Notes under the pieces: generated by a model
The model's database searches: none
What the model was told of the DNA's origin: nothing
The model's input: only the letters and a program-made list of their open reading frames with translations
DNA from: Sipunculus nudus
Lineage: Eukaryota > Annelida > Sipuncula > Golfingiida > Sipunculidae
Reading direction: 5' to 3'
Assembly: GCA_026874595.1 (NCBI GenBank)
Contig: CM049308.1
Span: 459,001 to 523,000, forward strand
DNA: 64,000 bases
Translations under genes and position numbers: made by a program
Shown: piece after piece, positions 48,349 through 59,023 of the stretch
Position numbering within the stretch: position 1 is the first letter of the stretch
Layout: the number at the start of each line of letters is the position of its first letter

Positions 48349-50600
48349 TAGCTCAGCTGACTGTAAGTCATCTGAGCTATAGGGATCACCTTTTGTCCGT
48401 CGTCCGTCCGGCCGTCCGGGCGTCTGTCCGTTAACAGGGCACAAATCGTAACCGCTAAAACTGGAATCTTCTTACTTGACATCCTGGGAGGTCTATGGAA
48501 ATTCTCCTTGTAAACCTGAAATTAGGTCACTGTGACCTATATTCTTCGAGCTATGGGGTTCCGAAGTACCCCCCAGAATAATGGAAAATTTGATACCAAA
48601 GCTCAAGTATCTGAACAACTAATGCATTGATCATCATGATTTTTTGCATGGATATTGATCATGGAATGTTTCATCAGTTTCTGCAGACTGGTGGCGCCAC
48701 CTGTATTTTTTCGATTTTTACCAATATTTTTCTCTATTTTTGAGACCTCTTAAGATGCGGCCATCTGTTAACAGGGCACAAATCGTAACGACTACACCTA
48801 GAATCTTCTCTCTTGACATGCAGGGAGGCCCATAAAAAGTCTCTTTGGAAACCTGAAATTAGGTCTCTGTTACCCATAACCTTTGAGCTATTGGGCCATG
48901 AAGTACCCCCCCAGAATAATGGAAAATTTGACACAAAAGCTCAAGTATCTAAACAACTATTGCAGTGATCACCATGATTCTTTGCATGGATATTGATCAT
49001 GGAATGTGTCATCAGTTTCTGCAGTATGGTGGCGCCACCTGTATTTTTTTTTATTTTTACGAATTTTTTACTCTATTTTTGAGACCTCATAAGATGCGGT
49101 CATCTGTTAACATGGCACAAATCGTAACAACTGGACCTAGAATCTTCTCTCTTGACATGCTGAGAGGCCCATAAAAAGTCTCCTTAAAAACTTGAAATTA
49201 GGTCTCTGTTACCCATAACCTCTAAGCTATGGGGCTCCGAAGTACCCCCCAGAATAATGGAAAATTTGATACAAAAGCTCAGGTATCTGAACAATTATTA
49301 TATTGATCACCATGATTCTTTGCATGGATATTGATCATGAAATGTTTCATCAGTTTCTGCATTTTGGTGGCGCCACCTGTATTTTTTCAATATTTAGCTC
49401 AGCTGACTGAAAGTCATCTGAGCTATAGGGATCACCTTTTGTCCGTCGTCCGTCCGGCCATCCAGGCGTCTGTCTGTTAACAGGGCACAAATCGTAACCG
49501 CTAGACCTGGAATCTTCTTACTTGACATCCTGGGAGGTCTATGGAAATTCTCCTGGTAAACCTGAAATTAGGTCACTGTGACCTATATTCTTCGAGCTAT
49601 GGGGTTCTGAAGTACCCCCCAGAATAATGCAAAATTTAATACAAAAGCTCAAGTATCTGAACAACTAATGCATTAATCACCATGATTCTTTGCATGGATA
49701 TTGATCATGGAGTGTTTCATCAATTTCTGGAGATTGGTGGCGCCACCTATATTTTTTTTTTATTTTTTTACGATTTTTTTTCTCTACTTTTGTGATCTTT
49801 AAACATTTGGCCATCTGTAAACAGGGCACAAATCATAATGACTGGACCTAGAATCTTCTGTCCCCACCTCCAGGGAAGCCCATAAAAGGTATACATGGAA
49901 ACCCGAAATAAGGTCCCTGTTACCCATATTCTGTGAGCTATGGGGCTCTGAAGTACCCCCCCCCCCGAATTAAGATTTGGTCATATATTAACAGGGCACA
50001 AATCATAATGACTGGACCTAGAATCTTCTTTCTTGACATGCAGGGAGGCCTTTGGAAAGTCTCTTTGGAAATCTGAAATTAGGTCTCTGTTACCCATATC
50101 CTTCATCCTCTGGGGCTCCGAGGTACTCCCCAGAATAAAGATTTGGTCATCTGTTAACAGAGCACAAATTATAATGACTTGACCTAGAATCTCCTTTCTT
50201 GATATGCTGGGAGGCCCCTGAAAAGTCTTCTTGTGCACCTGAAATTACATCTCTGTTACCCATATCCTTAATCCTATGCGGCTTTGAAATACCCCCCAGA
50301 ATAAACATTTGGTCATCTGTTAACAGGGCACAAATCATAATAACTGGACCTAGAATTTTATTTTTTGACATGCTGGGAGACCCCTGAAAAGTCATCTTGT
50401 AAACCTTGAAAATAGGTGTCTGTTACCCATATCCTTCATGCTACAGAGCTCCATAGTACCCCAATGAATATTGGATGATTTTATACAAAAGGTCAAGTTT
50501 GGAAAAAGTATTTCATTCAAATTTGACATTCACATGATAAAATTACTTTTGTCAATGTCTTCCTGGTCAGCTGAGCGTCATGACCCCTGGGTCACTTGTT
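48349..50600 (+). repeat. 2.25-kb composite of the CCGTCCG interspersed repeat
   Basis: Two heads (TAGCTCAGCTGACTG, then 'gagctatagggatcacctttt', GTCCGTCGTCCGTCCGGCC) lie at 48349 and 49395, 1046 bp apart. The word GTTAACAGGGCACAAATC or close variants occurs eight times (near 48432, 48769, 49109, 49478, 49820, 49989, 50155, 50319), defining ~340-bp and later ~166-bp sub-units. Each has 'ggtggcgccacctgtattt' or 'ctatggggctccgaagtacc'. The tail CAGCTGAGCGTCATGACCCC, TGGGTCACTTGTT ends at 50600, only 23 bases before exon 4. There is no coding potential. Confidence 0.85.
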
Positions 50601-50623
50601 AAAATCCTTAATCTATGAGACAG

Positions 50624-50749
50624 GGCCCCCTGATATACGTCAACTACGGTCGTATTGAAGATTTTCAGACTCTGCGAGATGTGTACAATCTCAGTCTGAA
50701 CGGCACGATAGCTATAGCGAGATACGGAAAAATATTCCGCGGATCAAAG
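50624..50749 (+). CDS. FOLH1/NAALAD2-like: Glutamate carboxypeptidase II-like, exon 4
   Basis: This exon has 42 codons, phase 0 at both ends; acceptor GAGACAG, donor GTAGGT. It encodes GPLIYVNYGRIEDFQTL and IAIARYGKIFRGSK, matching the family's LVYVNYARTEDFF and IVIARYGKVFRGNK, the start of the protease-associated (apical) domain. Two sequons (NLS, NGT) are present. The intron just upstream ends in a repeat, leaving a poor pyrimidine tract. Confidence 0.93.
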
Positions 50750-50869
50750 GTAGGTGACGAACATTGTAATAATTATATATCACTCATTTGACATCTAATT
50801 GCTTAGCAATCATTTCACCTATTACTGTTATCTCTTTCACAAGTACTTACACATATGCCTATTTTTTCG

Positions 50870-51300
50870 GAGGTTAACCCTATTGCTTACTTACTGTCAG
50901 TTCTATAGAACTACCTCATCTGGCTATTTGTTTGGAAGTAAACCCTATTGCCTACTTACTGTCATTTCTATAGAACAACCTCATCTGGCTATTTTTCGGA
51001 AGTAAACCCTATTGCTTACTTACTGTCAGTTCCATGGAACTATCTCATCTGTCTATTGGTTCGGATGTAAACCCTGTTGCTTACTTACTGTGGGTTCTAT
51101 AGAACTATCTGATGTGGCTTTTTATTCGGGAGTAAACCCTATTGCTTACTTATTGCAAGTTCTAAAGAACTACCTCATCTGGCTATTTGTTCAGAAGTAA
51201 ACCCATTGCTTACTTACTGTCAGTTCTACAGAACTACCTGATCTGGCTTTTTATTGGGCAGTTAACCCTATTGCTTACTCTCAGTTTTATAGATTGACAT
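50870..51300. repeat. ~62-bp minisatellite in intron 4, seven units
   Basis: The unit has GTAAACCCTATTGCTTACTT, ACTGTCAGTTCTATAGAACT and ACCTCATCTGGCTATTTGTT, with units near 50873, 50937, 50999, 51066, 51130, 51195 and 51258. The TTCTATAGAA core is a 10-bp palindrome. The last unit is degenerate. Confidence 0.85.
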
Positions 51301-51529
51301 TAAACGAAAGCAAACTCTGTTGTCCCTGTTGACATTTTGGTAAAGGTAAAGTTTGAAAATGATTATGTAACGTAATATAAAAGGACTAACTGAACAAACC
51401 TGAACTGAAGTGTTCGAAAGAATAATCTGATGTCAGTATTTTAAAAGAAACTTTATCATTTGATGCACTTTTCTGTCATACTCGTGATGAGCTGTTCTGT
51501 AGGCAATAACCATTGTGTATGATATCCAG

Positions 51530-51728
51530 GTGAAGAACGCTCAGGATTACGGTTGTATAGGCGTGATTCTCTACTCTGATCCGGGAGAGGTCGCTCCAGA
51601 GGGGACTGATCCCGAGCACGTGTACCCGAAAACCAAGTACATGCCGTCTACGGGGATCCAGCGTGGCTCTGTCCTCGGGATCTCTGTTGTACCTGGCGAT
51701 CCCCTCACTCCGGGTTACCCCGCAACCG
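51530..51728 (+). CDS. FOLH1/NAALAD2-like: Glutamate carboxypeptidase II-like, exon 5
   Basis: This exon has 66 codons plus one base; acceptor GATATCCAG, donor GTCAGC. It encodes VKNAQDYGCIGVILYSDPGE, then YMPSTGIQRGSVLG and GDPLTPGYPAT. The GVILYSDP, GxQRG and GDPLTPGYP motifs are the clearest family signatures in the window and belong to the protease-associated domain. The following 330-base intron shows nothing notable. Confidence 0.95.
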
Positions 51729-52076
51729 GTCAGCTAGTTTAATCTAGTATACCAACAATATTCAACCACGCATTAATTCTATAACCATCATATTGTACAC
51801 CCACCAGATTTTCAGCGACAATGGCAGTTACTTATTGAGGAAAGTTTTAAAAATACACGATGGTTATCACATCGAGATCCCACATCAGGATCCAGATCAA
51901 AACGTAATCATCTCCTTGCCGTATTGCGCATCTTTTCAAAGATGGACACGGGTTCATAAACAAATAATGAGACTGACAGAATGAAAAAAGACGTTACACA
52001 TTTTCATTAACAAAGCCACGTGATCAATATTATAAAGGTCCCAGCATTGACTCGGTTCGCCGCCTTTTGTTTGTAG

Positions 52077-52170
52077 AGCAGGCCTATAGGATACCTGAGA
52101 ACGAGTCTTATGTTTTGCCGACCATTCCCTCCCACCCCATCAGCTACGGGGATGCACGATTTTTTCTAAG
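52077..52170 (+). CDS. FOLH1/NAALAD2-like: Glutamate carboxypeptidase II-like, exon 6
   Basis: It starts with two bases completing the split Glu codon, has 30 codons, then two bases; acceptor TTTGTTTGTAG, donor GTACGG. It encodes QAYRIPENESYVLPTIPSHP and ISYGDARFFL, corresponding to the AYR...LPSIPVHPIGYYDAQ segment. One sequon (NES). Phases agree with exons 5 and 7. Confidence 0.92.
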
Positions 52171-52552
52171 GTACGGTATATTATAATTTTTACAAAAGAA
52201 AATAAGCGAATTAATAAGCATTCCCAATTAATCGTGTAAAGCTCAATATTCGACTATTTTTTATAGAATAATTCAGTAATTTTTTTTATGTCAACATGAA
52301 AAAGACCTCTTAAATTATACATTGCTAGTTCAGCGATTTAATCTTAAAAAATAGACGGACAATACATTTTTTTCTTGTACGCAAACCAACCAGTTCAAGA
52401 CATGATAAGTGGATTTTTATAGTCAGTTTTCGTTAAATGGATACTTCGTTGATCTTGTAACCCGTGTTCTAACTGAAACACGACAGTGTTTGTCTTTTTT
52501 AACCAGAAAAAAAAATAAAAGTTTGTCTTTATGACAGCATGATTCCTTTCAG

Positions 52553-52642
52553 GGAAATCGGTGGACCAAAAGCCCCAGAGAATTGGCAAGGGAAGTTGGG
52601 TTTTGAATTCCACATTGGACCAGGTCTCCTTGATGCTACCAA
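52553..52642 (+). CDS. FOLH1/NAALAD2-like: Glutamate carboxypeptidase II-like, exon 7
   Basis: One base, 29 codons, then two bases; acceptor TTCCTTTCAG, donor GTACCA (the second A-T pair of the donor consensus is weak). It encodes EIGGPKAPENWQGKLGFEFH and IGPGLLDATK, matching MGG..P...W+G.L...YN+GPGF in the family. The donor splits the final Lys codon, which exon 8 restores. Confidence 0.9.
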
Positions 52643-55344
52643 GTACCAAGTTCTTTTTCAATTTATTGTTTCATTTTTTCATCATAATTATATAGGTTAA
52701 TACAATAAACTAATCAGCTAAATTTAATCTGCTTTATCTCGGTACTTCGATCATTTACAATTAAAACTTATATCTTATCAATACAATACATCCATAATAC
52801 TATGAATAAGAATGAGGCACGAGGTAGATGATGTGACGTACGAGGCAATGAAACAATAAAGCCAAATACAATATTATGTAACTTTATGTAACATTATGTA
52901 GCAAGTCTTTGCCTTATGGAGCAGAAATATATCCATCGCCCTTTTAATTTACAGAATCAGGCTTATTCAAGGTACTTTTTTTATAAATTCCGTACTTTCT
53001 TCCTCAAGGTCAGGAACCATAATAGCTGTAAGTCAAGCACAGTAAGGGCCAACAGTAATTGTTTTTAAAGTAAAAATAATTACAGTTCCTTTTTTCAACG
53101 AATTGTAAACTTAATCGATTATTTTTTTCTCATCCTGGAAGGTAACTGTAATTGTTATTAATTGCCTTGGAAAAAATAAAGTCGCCGTTGTCCGTTTGTT
53201 TAACTGTCATCAAGTTTACTCATAAATCTTTTTGACAGATTTTGAAAAGAAAATTTAAGGGGGTTAGGAAACACAAAAGAAACAAACCAGTAAAATTTGG
53301 AGGTAATCGGGATCACCATAATTAAGTTTTTGTGTGTAAAGATTTTTTTTCATTCTGGAGATATTGCAGTTGAGACGATTGTCAATGTACGGAACCTAAT
53401 ATCAACAGATCACGTAGTCGTGAGGAGCATCAATTTGGTTATGGAGATGAAACAAAATCAGATTCTGTAACACTAGGCAGCGTGAAATGTCTAGGGGAAT
53501 GAATAAAAAAGTCAGTGGTTTTTTTGTTAACAAATAATTATAATTTATTCTTAAAACAATCCTAACATTACAATACACTAAATCAATACAATCACAAAGT
53601 ATAACAACAGTACAACAGTAAATCAATACAAGTATATAAATAAAGTGTACAGTTCCTGGTTACCACCACTGTCACAGCGACAACAAGTCCTTTATAATGT
53701 ATAATCCAGTTCACATAAATCTTCTCGGAGAATAACAGTCCAGTTATAACACATAATCAATGTGTTGTAATCCAAAAGTGAAGTTTGAGTAGTAATCCCA
53801 AAGGCAAACTGAAGACTTTATAAAATCCGTCAAAAATTCGAAGAAGATCTATAACTGCTGAAATTATTGGATAGGTCCACAAACTGGCTAACACTCTTTC
53901 GTGTACGCTGGAATATTTCTCTCTTCTCTCTAAAACACAGCCCCTTATTTATAACTTTTCACCTTTATCCAAGAACTTTCCATTTCCCGAACAATCCAAA
54001 GAACCCAACAATACACACGTTACAGGAAACATCTAGATCAAAGAACGCTGTTTTTTACTACATGTCAGGGTTCACAGGTGGGCCGGCCCGGCTCGCGTGT
54101 CGCCCATGGCAACGGACAATGCTAGCGCTGCACATACACATGTAAGACTGCTGCATACAATAAAAGAGACATCTGTAACATCATTCACTAGTATATAACG
54201 AGAAACTTAAGTGTCAGTTTCTGAACTAGGTGACACTGCCTGTGTTGTAACAGCTTTTGCCCAATTGGAGCCGCCTTTGCACAGCTGACCTTTGATGCAT
54301 CCTTCAAGTGGGCTTTGTGACACACATTTTTCTCAGCTTGCAGTAAAATACCTAGTAGCGCTTACAAGGCAGTTTGATGGGGATCCTGTACGCTCTGAAC
54401 ACAGCGCGTGACCTCCCGGCCCAGTGAACTTCCACTCACACACTGTGAGAAATAGCAGGATTCTTCAGGTTTGGCAACACCCAGTCAGTTTGCGCTGGAT
54501 AAAGTAAAATCTGATTGGCTCAGCGTTTAAAAAAATCTGCAGAACTGCTAGAAGAAATCTGATTGGCTTAGCGCGCGTGTAAACAAACATAGCTATGCGG
54601 GGCAAGCTTGTGCGGCACGCAATACAGGAAATATGCAGAGAGTGGGGGATAACTGACCTCAGGCAAGTCAGTATACAGACTGTGTTGAAAGCTGACGATT
54701 GCATCGTGTGTATTCCAATGGGGTGAAAAAAGTCTGTGCTGCCAAGCGCTTACCACCACAGTGTAAAGTGACCGGTATCTCGAAGAACATCCGTTTGTGC
54801 TGGTGATATCTGCAATGTGTTTGGTTAAATATAACACAAGGGGAATTCCACAGAGACAGCACCGTCTGGTTGCCAAACTTAACCGGCAACCGCGGTTTAT
54901 TGCAGCGGTTAGTGTAGCGAATAGTTGAGCGTTGCGTAGCCGCTGTTTATGGAGCGCAGGGATCCTGGTTTTCACCGAATATGGTGATCATGAATGTTGA
55001 CTGAAGTACATATGCAGTCCTTGGAAACCTTTCAGCTAAATTCATTTACAAGTTAAGATTTGATTCACTTATTTAACTGAATTTATTTAATTATCGACCG
55101 TCACATATTTTAGGAGCCCTAACCAAGCTCTGACCCAGTTTCTGTTATTATAATAATGTAAATTAGCTATCAGCAAAAAGGATATTGCAAAAGTTATTAT
55201 AATTAATAAGAGGTAATTGTAATTGTAATCAATTACTTTTCTGTAAACACTAACTTCATTTTAATTGTAATCAGTCACTTTTAAAAGTAATTATATTTGT
55301 AATTGATTACTTCTAGAGCATGTAGACGTAATTCTGATTTACAG
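52643..55344 (+). other. Intron 7 of the peptidase gene
   Basis: 2.7 kb without a gene. AATTACTTTTA / TAATTGTAATCAATTAC words cluster near 53070-53160 and again at 55190-55320. Such words are typical of hAT-type terminal regions, so most of the intron may be one decayed element, but I cannot define its ends. GTTTGGCAACAC (54471) and GTTGCCAAACTTAAC (54868) are inverted to each other. Confidence 0.4.
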
Positions 55345-55430
55345 GACAGTCAGGTTGCACGTGGGTGCGAAGAACAAGAGAGAGAAAACATACAACACGA
55401 TCGGCTACCTCCCCGGTGCCATAGAACAAG
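55345..55430 (+). CDS. FOLH1/NAALAD2-like: Glutamate carboxypeptidase II-like, exon 8 (last in window)
   Basis: One base, 28 codons, then one base; acceptor CTGATTTACAG, donor GTATTA. It encodes TVRLHVGAKNKREKTYNTIG and YLPGAIEQ, matching V.MH.........YNVIGTLRGAVEP. In the family this immediately precedes the DRYVILGGHRDSW strand that carries the first zinc ligand; that exon must lie beyond 64000. The visible coding total is 1132 bases, about half of the usual ~750-residue protein. Confidence 0.92.
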
Positions 55431-55559
55431 GTATTACAGCCTTATAATGTTCCATGTTACTTTAAAAAATAGTTGAGTATCATATTACTGGTTAAATCAA
55501 GCATACTAATGTAGGTTTTAATTTCTGTCTAATTATAGAATGGCATGTAACTTATCGTC

Positions 55560-56036
55560 TGATACCAAGCTGCTGACTTGTCTCTCGTTCTTAACACCGC
55601 ACGGGACCTGATGACATGCAACCTTGCACGGGGAAATTGTGGATCTTCTTGCGTTCCTCTCTCTCTCTCTCTTGCCTCGCTCTCAGGTCCGTCTACAAGG
55701 ACCAAGGTCTTTATGGCAACCAGGGGTTACAAGTTGCCCCAGACATCTTACACATAGTATATGCAAATCTCCAACACTCCCCCCTGTTTTCTAAAAGGAG
55801 ACCCTGTCTCCAAAACTTAAAAATAAAGCACAACTGTAGTGGAAGCCTCACTGCTCAGCAGTGCCGACCTCTATTACTTAAAAGGGGATTTAGCACATGT
55901 CCAGTGAATATCCCACACAGGATTCACAAATATAAACGACGACACACCAAATAAAAGCATGACCATTAGAACAGCCCAGTCCCGGCTGCTCTGCGTGGAG
56001 CCCGTACCCAGCGCATGGTTCCTCCGACTCTGAACA
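55560..56036 (-). repeat. Candidate 3' LTR
   Basis: On the minus strand TGTTCAGAG begins at 56036, two bases after a 29-nt purine tract. It contains ATTTGCATATACTATG (an octamer-like and TATA-like pair near 55760). No second LTR is available for comparison and the left border is a guess. Confidence 0.35.
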
Positions 56037-56038
56037 AA

Positions 56039-56066
56039 TCTTTTTTTTTCTCTCTCTTTTTTCTTT

Positions 56067-56067
<1 letters not shown>
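56039..56067 (-). promoter_or_regulatory. Candidate polypurine tract
   Basis: 29 consecutive purines on the minus strand (A/G only), directly before the presumed LTR start, the position where plus-strand DNA priming occurs in LTR elements. A plain homopurine microsatellite is the alternative. Confidence 0.45.

Positions 56068-56070
<3 letters not shown>

Positions 56071-56129
<59 letters not shown>
56071..56129. repeat. (TA)n microsatellite
   Basis: About 29 TA units between the TatD frame end and the purine tract; it probably expanded after insertion. Confidence 0.9.
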
Positions 56130-56133
<4 letters not shown>

Positions 56134-56140
56134 AAGTACT

Positions 56141-57011
56141 TCAATACTTCTCTGAATAGCACTTCTTAGAAATGCTCATAGAGACTGGTGGCATTACTGC
56201 TGGTGATTCGCACCCTGTCAACCACTGAGACTCCCCGCAGTCTCGCCAAGCGCTGCAACACCTGGAACAAGTCCAATGATGTATCAGTGAGATACGGGAA
56301 TCTGATTCGAGTAGAAGTCTTTCGAGGGACAACTCCTTCAAAGCCTGGCAGGTGGAGTCATCCTCCATGGACTTTCTGGTAACACCAAAATAAGAATCCT
56401 GTAAAGTCTCTTGCCATTCGTTAGCCTTCTCTAATTTACCCACAAAACAGTGCCTGTGCACTCTCAACTGTGTCATGTTGGTGTCCTTCAGGAGGTTCAA
56501 CATAACTGCTGCCGCTTTACCACTGCCCCTAACATGGATCACGAGGACACGGTTGCTGACTTGGTTGGTTCGGATAGCCTGCAACAAATACCTTAGGAAG
56601 CTATTCTGGTTGGCCTGTTCACTGGGGGGGTCCCTGAGTATTCCAGGCCTACCTCCCCAATGGCCGCGGCCTCGGAGCATTTGACCTTGTTAATGACCTC
56701 GATCGCCTTCCAGGCTGGAATTTTCTCCTTGCCAACCACCCTGGATGCAGCCCAATTGCCAGCTTGGTGGTTAGCCCGGGAACCTCCATTGGTGGCTCCT
56801 TGTTACTGTTTGGGAACACCCTGTTGTCCACCACACCAAACACAGGAAATATTTGGTGACCCATATGCTCACAGAAGACACTCCACGTCCTGTGAACAGT
56901 ACCATAAAGCAACCTGTCTGCGTGCATATGGGCGTCTATAACAGCCGGCGCCATCATCTCTCTGTCCTCCCAAGTCTTGTAGTGGATCTCCTCCGGTACC
57001 CTCTCTATCAA
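56141..57011 (-). pseudogene. TatD-family metal-dependent DNase domain, frameshifted
   Basis: Motifs in order on the minus strand: VIDAHMHADRL (56939-56910), the HxH metal pair; KLAIGLHPGW (near 56750); AIGEVGLE (about 56665-56642, a third frame), the metal-bridging Glu with the usual Asp as Glu; VLVIHVRGSG (His at 56536); LRVHRHCFVG (His at 56452); YFGVTRKS; and LERLLLESD (Asp at 56302), the final ligand. After 56295 the conserved C-terminal helix continues in yet another frame. All ligands of a TIM-barrel TatD hydrolase (TATDN2-like) can be read, but at least three frameshifts separate them. TatD enzymes are Mg-dependent 3'-5' exonucleases or AP-site nucleases. This is the same strand as the upstream pol. 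Confidence 0.85.
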
Positions 57012-57735
57012 CCTCTACCAGATCGAATATTGGAGTATGGACGCCTCGGAGTTGGGTGTAGACGCCTGCAGCACATCGGGCTTGGTCAATCCACACACTG
57101 CTGCCACCTGACGAAGCAAGGCTGCATGCGGGTCTGTAAATCCCTCTTCCGACCGCATCCTCAGGTGATCGAAACAATCCATGTCTCAGCACATACTGCA
57201 GCAACTGTGCAATTGTTTGCAGTTTGAGAGCAGCACTTAGACAATACAGTAAACTGTATGCTCTCCTGACATACCGTCGTTTGTGACTCTCGGCTAACGC
57301 GTCCCAATCATGACTATGGCCCCTTTTCCGATCATATGCGTCACCAGTGGAGATACGGCAGGTATGGCAAGCCGTCTCTGGGACGACCCAGAAGGGTAAA
57401 TGCCGACAGATCACATGCTGATGTACATGACGCGGCGAATATGGCTCATGACAGACAGGACATGGCCTACTGTCGTAGGCAGATGACTTCTTGGGGGCAT
57501 ATCCTGTGGCTTCTTGTTCTTGTCCCCCACACATTTCTGTTCTACCTCGTTTTCGAAGATCCGTAGACGTTGAGCCCTCGTCACTCTGTCCAGGTGTCTG
57601 GGACTCCACCACAACCCTCCTCTGTGACTCCGCTGAGCGGGACTTCACAGAGGGAAACGTCTCTCCGACATCCTGTTCCCCCTCGCTACTCTCTCCACTA
57701 TATACCGGAACAAACTCGTGCTCCCTCGGCTCCAT
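57012..57735 (-). pseudogene. N-terminal part of the TatD ORF with Cys/His cluster
   Basis: An ATG at 57735 opens an acidic, Ser-rich region (MEPREHEFVPVYSGESSEGE), about 90 residues. It is followed by a Cys/His cluster: C-P-V-C, then HVHQHVICRH, then ACHTC (57462-57353), fitting a C-x2-C-x11-H-x4-H or C2HC finger plus a second CxxC. A helical block (YVRRAYSLLYCLSAALKLQT, then LLQYVLRHGL) leads to the TatD domain, which begins in the next frame near 57010. The ATG sits 55 bases after the stop of the preceding short frame. I associate this finger-helix-TatD layout with TATDN2-like proteins multiplied in marine invertebrates. Confidence 0.65.
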
Positions 57736-57813
57736 ATCTGCAAATAGACTTTGGGGCACTTAAAACACTTATTCCTATACCTTAACTATGTTAGTACAGA
57801 AGAATCTTAACAC

Positions 57814-58041
57814 CTAGTCATTCTCTCCTTCACCACTAGATATCACATAATCATGCAAATATATTGGTCTCCGCCTGTTCCTGTTAGACCTCCTCGACTG
57901 CTGTGCAGGCATATCCCCTGAAGGAGACCTTACTCTATCTTGGGACGAGGTCCTCGCAGGAACTCGGGATTCTGGATTGGAAATGTCCTCTAACACCTGT
58001 TCCCCCTGTTGACTATCCCCATTTAGCCCTTGTATGTGCAC
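57814..58041 (-). pseudogene. Pol C-terminal basic tail
   Basis: A frame ending in RRSNRNRRRPIYLHDYV and an acidic SSGEGEND end. Arg-rich R-x-R-R-P-x-x-L-x-D-Y endings are usual for the last residues of metazoan gypsy pol polyproteins. Here it is separated from the integrase by a frameshift near 58100. Confidence 0.6.
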
Positions 58042-58112
58042 TGGCTCGTGAGGGGTTACCTATATCGGACCACCAGCCCCACTGCCTTCATCCTCGCCCA
58101 CGCTATCGGGTG

Positions 58113-59010
58113 TCAACAGTTTATGTGTCGCCCGACGCAACCATAAAGGGTACGAGGTCTTGGTGCAGAGCTTAAGATTGTTAAAGTGCCAATACTTGTC
58201 TTTATTGCTCTGACGCGTCCTGATAAGGTAAACAGGGGGTTTGACTTTATGACCAAGTAAGGACCCTTCCACACAGGCTGCAATTTTGGGCTTAATCCCT
58301 TTTTACTGGTCCTATCCCGCACATATACCACATCCCCAGGGGCAAAATGGGTTTCGTTACACCTCAAGTTGTAGTCGGATTCTTGCGTTACCAGACTTAG
58401 CTTTAATGTATCTCGGACAACCTTGTTTATTTCCGCCTGCCTCTCGATCAGATCCTGCACCCACTGCTCTGGACCCTGCACCTTTAATGGTGCTGGAAGG
58501 CTTCCCAGGACAAGATCGACTGGCTGTATTACCTCACGCCCCAACATGACCTCATTTGGCGTGAAACCAGTGGTTCAATTCACAGTGGCATGCATCGCCT
58601 TTTTTACTAAAAGCAGATCCTCGTCCCACCTATAAGTGTTGCCCTCAATAGAACACCTTATCAGTTGCAGCAATGTCCTATTCTGCACCTCCACCTGACC
58701 ATTGGACGAGGGGTGATAGGGTATTGCGCGCTATTCCCATTGACCTACAGAACGCTGCAAATAGATTAGATTGAAAGTTCTGCCCTTGGTCTGTATGGAC
58801 CTCCAATGGACAGCCAAATGTCACGACAAAATGTTCCAGAAATTTCTGGGCCACTAAATCTGCCTGCTGGTCTAAGTGCACTCTTTCCATTGGAAATCCC
58901 GCATGGTACCTTCTAAGTCTGGCCATGGCATTCCGAGGAACTTTCTTTTCTTGATTGCAAACTTTACAATTCATTACGAACAGTTTGCACTCGTTTTCAT
59001 GTTTGGCCAA
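58113..59010 (-). pseudogene. Integrase, internally deleted and frameshifted
   Basis: The zinc-binding segment is partly visible upstream (HFGR...near 59050) with CKVC at 58967. PMERVHLD (58890) keeps the first catalytic Asp but is followed at once by AQKFLEHFVVTFGCPLEVHTDQG. The second Asp is present, yet about 50 residues usual between them are missing. The catalytic Glu motif PSSNGQVE lies in another frame near 58695. MLGREVIQPVDL (58547) and PVWKGPYLV (about 58270) are the C-terminal target-binding GPY/F module. This integrase inserts the element's DNA in intact relatives. Confidence 0.85.
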
Positions 59011-59023
59011 AAGAAAACACGCT

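Noticed and set aside
54465-54975. 135-codon and overlapping minus-strand frames
   Set aside because: No protein motif; region contains inverted GTTTGGCAAC words and looks like repeat DNA.
57336-57785. Plus-strand frames opposite the TatD N-terminus
   Set aside because: Antisense shadows; the minus strand has the Cys/His cluster and continues into TatD motifs.
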